Origin: Microbacterium radiodurans
GTDB lineage: Bacteria; Actinomycetota; Actinomycetes; Actinomycetales; Microbacteriaceae
DNA: 64,000 nt
Assembly: GCF_008710705.1 (NCBI RefSeq)
Contig: NZ_VYRZ01000001.1
Coordinates: 992,001-1,056,000, forward strand
Direction: 5' to 3'
Program-made: the position numbers and the translations under genes
The notes under the pieces: generated by a model
The model's input: the letters and a program-made list of their open reading frames with translations, nothing else
Told to the model about the DNA's origin: nothing
Databases searched by the model: none
Shown: piece by piece, positions 1-7,351 of the stretch
Numbering within the stretch: the stretch's first letter is position 1
Layout: each line of letters begins with the position of its first letter

Positions 1-1
1 G

Positions 2-28
2 CGGGCTTTCACATGTTCCGTGAGCCCG
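2..28 (-). terminator. Weak hairpin after metY
   Basis: A 6-bp inverted repeat (CGGGCT / AGCCCG, 15-nt loop) lies just beyond the metY stop codon on the minus strand. It could end that transcript, but there is no clear U-tract and the window ends here, so the call is tentative. Confidence 0.3.
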
Positions 29-60
29 GATAACGCCGGAAGTCCGATTGTGACGCGGCG

Positions 61-1422
61 TCAGCCCTGCGCGAGGTCGACGACCACGCCCAGGGCGCTG
101 TCGAGATCGGCGATGATGTCGGCCGCCGTCTCGATGCCGATCGAGAGCCGGATGAGGCCGTCGCCGATCCCCAGGCGAGCGCGTTCCCCGGCCGAGAACG
201 ACACATGGGTGGTCGTGGCGGGGTGCAGCGCCATCGAGCGGACGTCGCCGATGTTCGTCATGCGGCTGATCAGACGGAGCGAGTCGAAGAAGGCCGCCGC
301 CGCCTCGCGGCCGCCGCGCACGGTGAACGCGAACACCGAGCCGGCGTGGCCGCCGTAGCGCCGCACGGCGATGTCGTTGTAGGGATTGCCCGGCAGCCCC
401 GCGAAGTCGACGCTCTCGACCGCGGGGTGCGCGTCGAGCCACGCGGCGACCGCGGCGGCGTTGGCGAGGTGGCGCTCCATGCGCAGCGACAGCGTTTCGA
501 TGCCCTGCTGCAGCAAGAAGGAGTTCACCGGCGACAGGGCCGCGCCCAGATCGTTGACGATGCCGAAGCGGAGGTACGCCTCGAGGGCGCGCGGTCCGTA
601 CGCGTCGACGAACGACGGCTTGCCGTGGCCGATGGGAGCGGTCAGACCGGGGAACGAGCGGGGCGAGCCGGCCCAGTCGAAGCGGCCGCCGTCCACGATC
701 GCGCCCGAGAGCGCCGCGCCGTGGCCCGAGAGGAACTTCGTCGAGGAGTGGATGACGATGTCGGCGCCCTGCTCGAGCGGACGGACGAGGTACGGCGTCG
801 CGACGGTGTTGTCGACGATGAGCGGGATGCCGTGCCGCCGGGCGATCGCGGCGATCGCCGGCACGTCGACGAGGTCGTTCTTGGGATTGGGGATCGTCTC
901 GACGAAGATCGCCTTCGTGTCGGGACCGATCACCGCGTCCCATTCGGCCTCGTCGCGAGGCTCGCGGACGTAGTCGCTCGCGACCCCCAGCCGCGCGAAC
1001 GTGCGGTCGAACAGGATGCGCGTGCCGCTGTAGATGCTCGCGGTCGACACGATGCGCTCGCCGCTGCCGGCGAGGCCGAGCAGCACCGCCGTGATGGCCG
1101 CCTGTCCCGAGCCGACGACGATCGCACCCGACCCGCCCTCGAGGGCCGCGATGCGGCGCTCGGCGACCTGATGCGTCGGGTTGAGGTTCCGCGAGTACAG
1201 CTGCCCTTCGTCGGCTCCCGTGAAGCGGGCCTCGGCCTGCGCGAACGAATCGAAGCGGTACGCGGCGCTGAGATAGATCGGGGCGATGCGGGCGCCGTGC
1301 GCCGGTTCGTCGATCTCGCCGGCGTGCACCTGCCGGGTGTCGAATCCGAAACCGTCCCAGTCGTACCGCGGCGGGAGCACCTCGTGGTCGGGGAAGGCGC
1401 TGTCGTCGCGAGGTGAGGTCAC
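61..1422 (-). CDS. metY: O-acetylhomoserine sulfhydrylase (PLP-dependent)
   Basis: A 453-aa enzyme of the Cys/Met-metabolism PLP family, cytoplasmic, expected to make homocysteine from O-acetylhomoserine and sulfide. Seen: the PLP phosphate-binding YSRNLNPT motif near residue 76, VGSGQAA near 103, and the Schiff-base lysine in HSSTKFLSGHG (about K229). The length of about 450 aa with the long insertion after the lysine fits sulfhydrylases rather than the roughly 385-aa cystathionine synthases such as the metB copy downstream. Start: GTG at 1422 sits 6 nt after a TAGCCT -10 box on the minus strand, so the mRNA is probably leaderless. It is divergent from the nitroreductase gene and close to the CBS/metB pair. 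Confidence 0.9.
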   Translation of the reverse strand: MTSPRDDSAFPDHEVLPPRYDWDGFGFDTRQVHAGEIDEPAHGARIAPIYLSAAYRFDSFAQAEARFTGADEGQLYSRNLNPTHQVAERRIAALEGGSGAIVVGSGQAAITAVLLGLAGSGERIVSTASIYSGTRILFDRTFARLGVASDYVREPRDEAEWDAVIGPDTKAIFVETIPNPKNDLVDVPAIAAIARRHGIPLIVDNTVATPYLVRPLEQGADIVIHSSTKFLSGHGAALSGAIVDGGRFDWAGSPRSFPGLTAPIGHGKPSFVDAYGPRALEAYLRFGIVNDLGAALSPVNSFLLQQGIETLSLRMERHLANAAAVAAWLDAHPAVESVDFAGLPGNPYNDIAVRRYGGHAGSVFAFTVRGGREAAAAFFDSLRLISRMTNIGDVRSMALHPATTTHVSFSAGERARLGIGDGLIRLSIGIETAADIIADLDSALGVVVDLAQG

Positions 1423-1496
1423 CGTGTCAGGCTAGGGGGCGACGGCCACCGCGGCCGGTCATGCCGTCACACGGCGACAGAATGCGAGGAGCCGAC

Positions 1497-2306
1497 ATGA
1501 CGCACCAGTCGTGGTGGACGCGGCGCTACGGCACCGCGGCGCCCGAGATCGAGCTCCCGACCAACGACGTGCTCGATCTGCTCTACCGGCACCGATCGGT
1601 GCGCGCCTTCGCGTCCGGCGAGGTGAGCGACGCGGCGGTGACCGCGATCGTCGGCGCCGCCCAGTCCGCCTCGACGAGCTCCAACCTCCAGGCGTGGTCG
1701 GTCATCGAGGTGCGGGATGCGGACCGGCTCGCCGAGCTGGCACGTCTCGCGGGGGATCAGGAGTTCATCCGCCGTGGCGCGGTCCTCCTCGTCTTCGTCG
1801 CCGATTGGGCGCGGACGTCCGAGCTCGCACGGCGGCAGGGGGAGCCGGCGGGGGCGGTCGACTACATCGAGAGCACGATCGTGGCCTTCGTCGATGCGGC
1901 GCTCGCCGCGCAGAACGCCGTGGTCGCCGCGGAGTCGCTGGGCCTCGGCGCCGTCTACGTCGGCGCGGTGCGGAACCATCCGGAGGAGATCGCCGAGCTC
2001 CTCGAGCTGCCGCCGGGCGCGTTCCCCACGTTCGGGGTCGTGCTGGGGCATCCCGATCCCGCCGATCGCGCGGGCGTCAAGCCGCGGCTGCCGCAGGCCG
2101 TCGTGCGCCACCGCGAGCGCTACCGCCTTCCGGATGACGGCGAGATCGCCGACTACGACGAGGCCGTGAAGCGCTACTACCGATCGCAGGGGGCGGAGCG
2201 CGGCTGGCTGCGGGCCGCGATCGCACGGGTGCGCGACGCGGCGAGCCTGCACGGCCGTCACACGATGCGCTCGTCGCTCGAGCGCCGCGGACTGTCGTCG
2301 CGGTGA
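1497..2306 (+). CDS. Nitroreductase family NADPH-dependent oxidoreductase (NfsA-like)
   Basis: A 269-aa flavoprotein of the nitroreductase/NfsA type. Seen: the N-terminal FMN-binding RHRSVRAF motif (about residues 32-39), SASTSSNLQAWSV near residue 57, and a C-terminal YYRSQGAERGW segment typical of the NfsA subgroup. Such enzymes use NADPH and FMN to reduce nitroaromatics, quinones or disulfide-like substrates; the physiological substrate is unknown. The ATG at 1497 is chosen because an AGGAG sits 5-6 nt upstream; the open frame extends further but without a ribosome site. It is divergent from metY. Confidence 0.85.
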   Translation: MTHQSWWTRRYGTAAPEIELPTNDVLDLLYRHRSVRAFASGEVSDAAVTAIVGAAQSASTSSNLQAWSVIEVRDADRLAELARLAGDQEFIRRGAVLLVFVADWARTSELARRQGEPAGAVDYIESTIVAFVDAALAAQNAVVAAESLGLGAVYVGAVRNHPEEIAELLELPPGAFPTFGVVLGHPDPADRAGVKPRLPQAVVRHRERYRLPDDGEIADYDEAVKRYYRSQGAERGWLRAAIARVRDAASLHGRHTMRSSLERRGLSSR

Positions 2307-2333
2307 TCGGTCGACACCGGCGGGGAGCTCGCC

Positions 2334-2339
2334 TAGGCT
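2334..2339 (+). promoter_or_regulatory. -10 box TAGGCT of a leaderless transcript (leader peptide, CBS, metB)
   Basis: TAGGCT is followed after 6 nt by the GTG of the Cys-rich leader peptide, so transcription probably starts on that codon. The same TAnnnT, 6-8 nt, start-codon layout recurs in about twenty units of this window. Confidence 0.6.
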
Positions 2340-2345
2340 GAGGGG

Positions 2346-2372
2346 GTGCAGACCTGTCGCTGTTGTCGCTGA
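2346..2372 (+). CDS. Cys-rich leader peptide MQTCRCCR (putative cysteine attenuator)
   Basis: An 8-codon ORF beginning with GTG directly at the predicted transcription start. Three of its eight residues are cysteine. Short upstream ORFs with clustered Cys codons are known in mycobacteria and other actinobacteria to sense cysteinyl-tRNA supply by ribosome stalling. The next genes are cystathionine beta-synthase and metB, whose combined action can make cysteine from homocysteine, so the placement makes sense. Downstream are a small GTGCC/GGCAC hairpin at the stop codon and a CCGCGC/GCGCGG stem (2410-2429) just 5' of the CBS ribosome site, which could couple stalling to expression. Function is inferred. 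Confidence 0.6.
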   Translation: MQTCRCCR

Positions 2373-2448
2373 GTGCCCCCGGCACCCCTTCGACGACCCC
2401 GACAGCATCCCGCGCTTCTGAACGCGCGGACTCTCCGAGGACACCCTC

Positions 2449-3462
2449 ATGCGTTACGCAGAACACATCGCCGAACTGGTCGGCGGCACGCCGCTCGTGC
2501 GGCTGAACTCCGTCACCGACGGGCTCACGACGCCCGTGCTCGCCAAGATCGAGTACGTCAACCCGGGCGGATCGTCGAAGGACCGCATCGCCGCGCGCAT
2601 CGTCGAGGCCGCCGAGCGCGACGGTCTGCTCCGACCGGGCGGCACGATCGTCGAGCCGACGAGCGGCAACACCGGCGTCGGTCTCGCGCTGGTCGCGCTC
2701 CAGCGCGGCTACCGCATGGTCTTCGTCGTGCCCGACAAGTTCGCCGGCGAGAAGGTCGCCGTGCTGAAGGCGTACGGTGCCGAGGTCGTCATGACTCCGA
2801 CCCACGTCCCGCCCGAGCACCCCGATTCCTACTACAGCGTCTCCGATCGTCTCGCCCGGGAGATCCCGGGCGCGTTCAAGCCGAACCAGTTCGCGAACGC
2901 GAACGGCCCGCGCGCGCACTTCGAGACGACCGGTCCCGAGATCTGGAACGACACCGACGGCCGCATCACGCACTTCGTCGCTGGCGTCGGCACGGGCGGT
3001 ACGATCACGGGCGCGGGGCGCTTCCTCCGCGAGGCGTCGTCGGACGGCGTCACCATCGTCGGTGCCGATCCCGACGGGTCGATCTACAGCGGCGAGGTCG
3101 GCTCGTACCTCGTCGAGGGCGTCGGCGAGGACTTCTGGCCCGCGACGTTCGACCCGACCGTCGTCGACCGCTACGAGCGCGTCGGCGACCGCGAATCGTT
3201 CGCGATGACGCGCCGGCTCGCCCGCGAGGAGGGACTGCTCGTCGGCGGTTCGTCCGGGATGGCGGTCGTCGCCGCGCTCCGCACCGCACGCGGGCTCGGC
3301 CCCGACGACCTCGTCGTCGTGCTGCTCCCCGACCACGGCCGCGGCTACCTCTCGAAGATCTACGACGACGGGTGGATGCGGGCGCACGGTTTCGCCGACC
3401 TGGTCGACGCGCCCGCGGCATCCCCCCTCACCTCGAACACGGACAGCAGGAACGACGCATGA
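2449..3462 (+). CDS. Cystathionine beta-synthase, catalytic core only
   Basis: A 337-aa fold-type II PLP enzyme predicted to condense serine with homocysteine. Seen: the PLP lysine in GGSSKDR (K44), the TSGNTG substrate/PLP loop (71-76), GVGTGGTITG near 178, and VGGSSG near 265, which is typical of CBS and its close relatives. The protein ends shortly after the catalytic domain, with no C-terminal Bateman (CBS-pair) regulatory domain, unlike the longer (about 460 aa) actinobacterial form. An O-acetylserine sulfhydrylase role is a possible alternative, but pairing with metB favours CBS. The ATG follows a CCGAGG site. Its TGA overlaps the next ATG (ATGA), so the two are translationally coupled. 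Confidence 0.85.
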   Translation: MRYAEHIAELVGGTPLVRLNSVTDGLTTPVLAKIEYVNPGGSSKDRIAARIVEAAERDGLLRPGGTIVEPTSGNTGVGLALVALQRGYRMVFVVPDKFAGEKVAVLKAYGAEVVMTPTHVPPEHPDSYYSVSDRLAREIPGAFKPNQFANANGPRAHFETTGPEIWNDTDGRITHFVAGVGTGGTITGAGRFLREASSDGVTIVGADPDGSIYSGEVGSYLVEGVGEDFWPATFDPTVVDRYERVGDRESFAMTRRLAREEGLLVGGSSGMAVVAALRTARGLGPDDLVVVLLPDHGRGYLSKIYDDGWMRAHGFADLVDAPAASPLTSNTDSRNDA

Positions 3463-4613
3463 GCACACACGATTCAGCCCGCGGCCTCGCGAGCCTGGCG
3501 GTCCACGCGGGGCAGGAGTTCGACCCGACGACCGGCGCCGTCATCCCGCCCGTGCACTTCTCGACGACGTTCGCGCAGGACGGCATCGGCGGGCTCCGCG
3601 GCGGCTACGAGTACGGCCGCTCGGGCAACCCGACGCGGACCGCGCTGCAGACCCAGATCGCGGCTCTCGAGGGAGGCGCGCACGGCTTATCGTTCGCCTC
3701 CGGGCTCGCCGCCGAGGACGTCCTGCTCCGCGCGGCGCTGCAGCCGGGCGATGAGGTGCTGCTCGGCAACGACGTCTACGGCGGCACGCACCGCCTGCTC
3801 GCCCGGGTTCTCGCGCCGTGGGGCGTGAAGCTCCGCGTGGTCGATATGAGCGACCTCGACGCCGTGCGCGCGGCTGTGGCCGAGCGCGCGCCGCAGGTGC
3901 TCTGGGTCGAGACGCCGTCGAACCCGCTGCTGCGCATCACCGACATCGCCGGGCTCGCCGCGATCGGACACGACGCCGGGGCTCTCGTCGTCGTCGACAA
4001 CACGTTCGCGACGCCGGCGCTGCAGCGGCCGCTCGCGCTCGGCGCGGACGTCGTCGTCCACTCGACGACGAAGTACCTCGGCGGGCACTCCGACGTCGTC
4101 GGCGGTGCGCTCGTCCTCGACGACGATGCGCTCGCCGAGAAGATCGGCTTCCTCCAGTACGCGGCCGGTGCGGTCTCGGGCCCGATGGACGCCTGGCTCA
4201 CCACGCGCGGCATCAAGACCCTCGACGTCCGGATGCAGCGGCACAGCGAGAACGCCGGTGCGATCGCAGCGTTCCTCGAGTCCCACGACCGCGTCTCGCG
4301 CGTCTTCTATCCCGGGCTCGCCTCGCACCCGGGGCACGAGCTCGCGGCGCGCCAGATGAGGCGCTTCGGGGGGATGCTCTCGCTCGCCCTGGAATCGGGC
4401 GCCGAGGCCCGACGCTTCGCGGAGTCGACGCGGCTGTTCCAGCTCGCCGAATCGCTCGGCGGTGTGGAGTCGCTCGTGAACTACCCCGACGCGATGACGC
4501 ACGCATCCGTCCGCGGCACCGAGGCGGCGGTGCCGGTCGAGGTCGTGCGGCTCTCGGTCGGCATCGAGTCGATCGACGACTTGCTCGCCGACGTGGAGCA
4601 GGCGCTGGGCTGA
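3459..4613 (+). CDS. metB: Cystathionine gamma-synthase/lyase
   Basis: A 384-aa PLP enzyme of the Cys/Met-metabolism family, of normal length for cystathionine gamma-synthase or gamma-lyase. Seen: YEYGRSGNPTR near 50-60, FASGLAA near 79, and the PLP lysine in HSTTKYLGGHSD (K205). It is coupled by a 4-nt overlap to cystathionine beta-synthase. That order, with a Cys-rich leader peptide upstream, suggests the pair runs reverse transsulfuration (homocysteine to cystathionine to cysteine), so lyase activity may matter more in the cell than the metB name implies; this is inference. Sequence alone does not separate synthase from lyase. Confidence 0.88.
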   Translation: MSTHDSARGLASLAVHAGQEFDPTTGAVIPPVHFSTTFAQDGIGGLRGGYEYGRSGNPTRTALQTQIAALEGGAHGLSFASGLAAEDVLLRAALQPGDEVLLGNDVYGGTHRLLARVLAPWGVKLRVVDMSDLDAVRAAVAERAPQVLWVETPSNPLLRITDIAGLAAIGHDAGALVVVDNTFATPALQRPLALGADVVVHSTTKYLGGHSDVVGGALVLDDDALAEKIGFLQYAAGAVSGPMDAWLTTRGIKTLDVRMQRHSENAGAIAAFLESHDRVSRVFYPGLASHPGHELAARQMRRFGGMLSLALESGAEARRFAESTRLFQLAESLGGVESLVNYPDAMTHASVRGTEAAVPVEVVRLSVGIESIDDLLADVEQALG

Positions 4614-4731
4614 CCCGGCGGGGGCGGGGAATCGCGGGGCAGCACAGAAGGCGGCGCTTGTGGCGGCTATGCCCGTGGGGATGCCGTGTTGCGCGCCACC
4701 TTCGCTCGGAAACAGGGCTCGGCCGCCCGCG

Positions 4732-5205
4732 TCAGGGGCGTCCGAAGAGGCGGCGTCGGCGGGGCGGGGGAGGCGGTGAGGATGCCGCGGCATCCGACCG
4801 TCGCCAGGACCACGCCGCGACCTCGACCTCGACATCGCGTGTCGGGGTCACCACCGGCGGTCCGCCCAGCAGCTGCCGACGCGCCTCGATCACCCGCCGG
4901 TTGAAGTCCGAGACGTAGTCGCGGACGTCCGATTCGCGCGCGAGCGCGTCGAGGCGGGCGTCGAACTCGGCGTGTTCGATGCGCAGCATGAGCGCGGGCG
5001 GCCCGAGGCCGGTGAGCTGCTCGTCGCGGATCTTCCGGCGGATCCACCAGTCCGGGTCGTCGTGCCCGCCGAGACCGTCGATCGGCTTGCCCGCCCCCGG
5101 CAGGTCGTCGAAGTCGCCGCGTCGGATCGCCTGCTGAATGGCGGTCTCGATGTAGGCGGCGCGCTCGCGCGGGCCGGGCGGGGTGTCGGGGGGATCGTCG
5201 CTCAT
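4732..5205 (-). CDS. DUF1992 (DnaJ-homologue subfamily C member 28-like) protein
   Basis: A 157-aa cytoplasmic protein with the DUF1992 signature: an N-terminal helix with RAAYIETAIQQAIRRGDFD, then DLPGAGKPI and WWIRRKIRDEQL, then ALMLRIEHAEFD. The tail is proline- and arginine-rich. The family is conserved but has no firm function. The ATG at 5205 has GGAAGCGGAG just upstream, and a TAGCCT -10 lies at 5227-5222 on the minus strand. The gene is divergent from the FUSC gene. Confidence 0.75.
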   Translation of the reverse strand: MSDDPPDTPPGPRERAAYIETAIQQAIRRGDFDDLPGAGKPIDGLGGHDDPDWWIRRKIRDEQLTGLGPPALMLRIEHAEFDARLDALARESDVRDYVSDFNRRVIEARRQLLGGPPVVTPTRDVEVEVAAWSWRRSDAAASSPPPPPRRRRLFGRP

Positions 5206-5269
5206 GTCGTGCTCCGCTTCCAGGCTAGAACGGTCCGGATGCCGGTGGGCCGTCGTCGACCTCGCGATC

Positions 5270-5313
5270 GGGACGCGCTCGGAACGCGCTCGGGACGCGC
5301 TCGCGACGCGAGA
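5270..5313. repeat. 11-bp tandem repeats upstream of the FUSC promoter
   Basis: Three near-identical 11-bp units, GGGACGCGCTC, GGAACGCGCTC and GGGACGCGCTC, plus a degenerate fourth (GCGACGCGAGA), sit head to tail and end at the -10 box. One unit per helical turn would suit a regulator binding along one DNA face. Confidence 0.6.
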
Positions 5314-5323
5314 CAATGGGGGA

Positions 5324-6412
5324 ATGCCCGCCGATTCCGCTCCCGAGCCGGCGCGTCCGGTGCGGTGGCGGCGCGAGGCCGGTGAGATCGGCCGCAGCCT
5401 CGCGCGCTTCGGGCCGTCGCCCGGTCCGCGATGGCACCTCGGCCTGCAGGCCGCCGTCGCGATGACCGTGCCGGTGGGAACGCTGTCGCTCCTCGGACAC
5501 GAGAGCATCGCGCTGCTCGCGGCCACCGGCGCCTTCGCGACCCTCTACGGCGGGCGGCTGGCTCCCCGCGAGCGCGCGGTCTTCGTCCCGCTCGTCGCGG
5601 CCGCGCTGTGGCTCTGCGCGGCGGCCGGGGTCGCTCTCGCCCTTCTCGGCCCGGTCGCGGTCTCGCTCGGGCTCGTCGTGGTCGCGACGGTGGTGTCGCT
5701 GCTCATGTTCGGGCGGTCCGTGGGTCCGCCGGGGCCGCTGTTCCCCGTGCTGATCTTCGGGCTCTCCGCGCATGTCATCGCGCCGCGCGCCGGGCATCCC
5801 TCGATCGATCCGCTCCTGTACCTCGGGGTCCTCGCAGGGTCTTTCGCGTTCGCGTGGCTCGTGACGCTCGCGCCGCTGGCCCGGGAGGCCGTGCGCCGTC
5901 GTCCGGTGGCGGCCCCGCGGCGCCTGCGCGATCTGTTCCCGGCGGGCCACCGCGATGCCACCACCCGCACACTTGTGGCCCGCGCCGCCGCGATCGCCGT
6001 CGTCGGCACCATCGCGGCTCTCGTGGTCGATCCGGAGCGCGCGTACTGGATCGTCGGCGCGGGGATCGCCGTGCTGGGCGTGAGCGCGGGCCGCCGTGTG
6101 GCCCTCAGTCGCGGCATCCATCGCGCGCTCGGAACGGCGGCAGGGGCCGCGGTGTACCTCGCGCTCGCCTTCGTGCCGCTGCCGGGCGTCGCGCTCGCGC
6201 TGGTCCTCGGGGTGCTGCAGTTCGTCATCGAGCTGGTGGTGGTCCGCCACTACGCCCTCGCGCTCGTGTTCATCACGCCACTCGTGCTGCTGATCCTGAG
6301 CGCCGCCGGAGCCGGCGGCCCGGAGCTGGCCGTCGAGCGCGTGGTGGACACGGCCGTCGGGGCCGTGCTCGGCATCCTGAGCGGTCTGATCGTCCTCCGG
6401 CCGCGGCGTTAG
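5324..6412 (+). CDS. FUSC family membrane protein (putative aromatic-acid/solute exporter)
   Basis: A 362-aa integral membrane protein. After a short cytosolic N-terminus there are two blocks of hydrophobic helices (roughly residues 45-185 and 225-355) separated by a basic cytosolic loop; this is the duplicated fusaric-acid-resistance-like layout. Homologues export aromatic acids or maintain envelope homeostasis; the substrate here is not determined. Start: ATG 5324 lies 6 nt after GACAAT, so the transcript is probably leaderless. A PadR regulator follows 64 nt downstream; PadR proteins often answer to phenolic compounds, which supports an aromatic-efflux role by inference. Confidence 0.75.
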   Translation: MPADSAPEPARPVRWRREAGEIGRSLARFGPSPGPRWHLGLQAAVAMTVPVGTLSLLGHESIALLAATGAFATLYGGRLAPRERAVFVPLVAAALWLCAAAGVALALLGPVAVSLGLVVVATVVSLLMFGRSVGPPGPLFPVLIFGLSAHVIAPRAGHPSIDPLLYLGVLAGSFAFAWLVTLAPLAREAVRRRPVAAPRRLRDLFPAGHRDATTRTLVARAAAIAVVGTIAALVVDPERAYWIVGAGIAVLGVSAGRRVALSRGIHRALGTAAGAAVYLALAFVPLPGVALALVLGVLQFVIELVVVRHYALALVFITPLVLLILSAAGAGGPELAVERVVDTAVGAVLGILSGLIVLRPRR

Positions 6413-6421
6413 CATCGACCG

Positions 6422-6462
6422 ATACCCGGTATGTATATACTCGCAAACTACATACCCGGTAT
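6422..6462. promoter_or_regulatory. PadR operator overlapping a -10 box
   Basis: Two 14-bp arms, ATACCCGGTATGTA (6422-6435) and TACATACCCGGTAT (6449-6462), form an inverted repeat with one mismatched centre and a 13-bp spacer. The spacer holds TATACT (6436-6441), a good -10 box for padR. The inner ATGTA/TACAT pair resembles known PadR sites (ATGT-N8-ACAT). Occupancy would block the promoter, consistent with autorepression. Confidence 0.75.
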
Positions 6463-6476
6463 GCGGAAGGACGATC

Positions 6477-7076
6477 ATGTCGGTGCGACTCAGCCTCCTG
6501 GCGATCCTCGACCAGGGCCCGTGCTACGGCTACCAGCTGCGCGCGGAGTTCGACCGCCGCACCGGGTCGACGTGGCCGCTCAACGTCGGCCAGATCTACA
6601 ACACCCTCGACCGGCTCGAGCGCGACGGCCTCGTGGAGAAGGGAGCGGTCGACCCTCAGGGTCACGTCTACTGGCGGATCACGGATGCCGGTCGCTCCGA
6701 GGTCGCGACGTGGCTCCGATCGCCGGTGGAACGATCGGCGGGCACGCGCGATGAGCTCGCGATCAAGCTCGCCGTGGCCGCAACGCTTCCCGGGGTGGAC
6801 GTCGGCGAGGTCATCCAGTCGCAGCGCCGTGCGTCGCTCGCTCAGCTCCAGGCCCTGAACCGCGCGAAGTACGCCGGAGCGAGCCCCGACGGCCCCGAGG
6901 AGCTCGCGTGGTCGCTCGTGGTGGACTCGATGATCTTCACCGCGGAGGCCGAGGTGCGATGGCTCGATCACACCGAGCAGCGCCTGGCGCAGCATCCGCA
7001 GCATGCGATGGCGCTGGAGCTCTCGACCGAGAAGCCCAAGCGCGGCCGGCCCGCGAAGACCGAGGCGACGGCATGA
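6477..7076 (+). CDS. PadR family transcriptional regulator
   Basis: A 199-aa DNA-binding protein. The N-terminal winged helix matches PadR (LSLLAILDQGPCYGYQLRAEF, then QIYNTLDRLERDGLVEKG, residues about 4-60). The remainder is the Vir-type C-terminal helical dimerisation region with SDGP-like content, ending in a basic tail. The ATG at 6477 has a GGAAGGA ribosome site. A large inverted-repeat operator lies over its promoter, so it probably represses itself and perhaps the upstream FUSC gene. Confidence 0.85.
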   Translation: MSVRLSLLAILDQGPCYGYQLRAEFDRRTGSTWPLNVGQIYNTLDRLERDGLVEKGAVDPQGHVYWRITDAGRSEVATWLRSPVERSAGTRDELAIKLAVAATLPGVDVGEVIQSQRRASLAQLQALNRAKYAGASPDGPEELAWSLVVDSMIFTAEAEVRWLDHTEQRLAQHPQHAMALELSTEKPKRGRPAKTEATA

Positions 7077-7095
7077 GCGAGCCGCCGCTGCGACG

Positions 7096-7157
7096 GTCGA
7101 CTCGCCACGATCTGCGGATGCGCGACGGGCGGGATCCGCGATCGTTGGCGAGTCGAC
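7096..7157. repeat. 62-bp dispersed palindromic repeat, copy 1
   Basis: Begins GTCGACTCGCCA and ends TGGCGAGTCGAC, with inner arms around GCGGAT / ATCCGC. Two other copies of exactly the same length lie at 31436-31497 and 33811-33872. This copy sits downstream of padR and its inner stem is the most diverged. It can fold as one long hairpin and may act as a terminator. Confidence 0.8.
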
Positions 7158-7208
7158 TCTCTGCCCGGCCCGGATCCCGTTCTCAGGTTTCTGCCAGGAA
7201 ACCATCGA

Positions 7209-7256
7209 GATCCGCATCCTGACGCGGATCGCCGCGGTCTCACATTCGGATATCCG
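7209..7256. promoter_or_regulatory. Palindromes upstream of the secreted repeat protein
   Basis: GATCCGC / GCGGATC (7209-7215 and 7224-7230) and the perfect 10-bp palindrome CGGATATCCG (7247-7256) lie 95-140 nt before the start codon. They are candidate operators; no regulator can be assigned. Confidence 0.35.
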
Positions 7257-7351
7257 CACGTTCTCCGACATCGCGTCCAATCCGCATCCGGCCTCGTCCC
7301 GGATAGCCCCACGTGCAGCAGAAAGCGCACCGACGGAAGGAAAAGACACAC

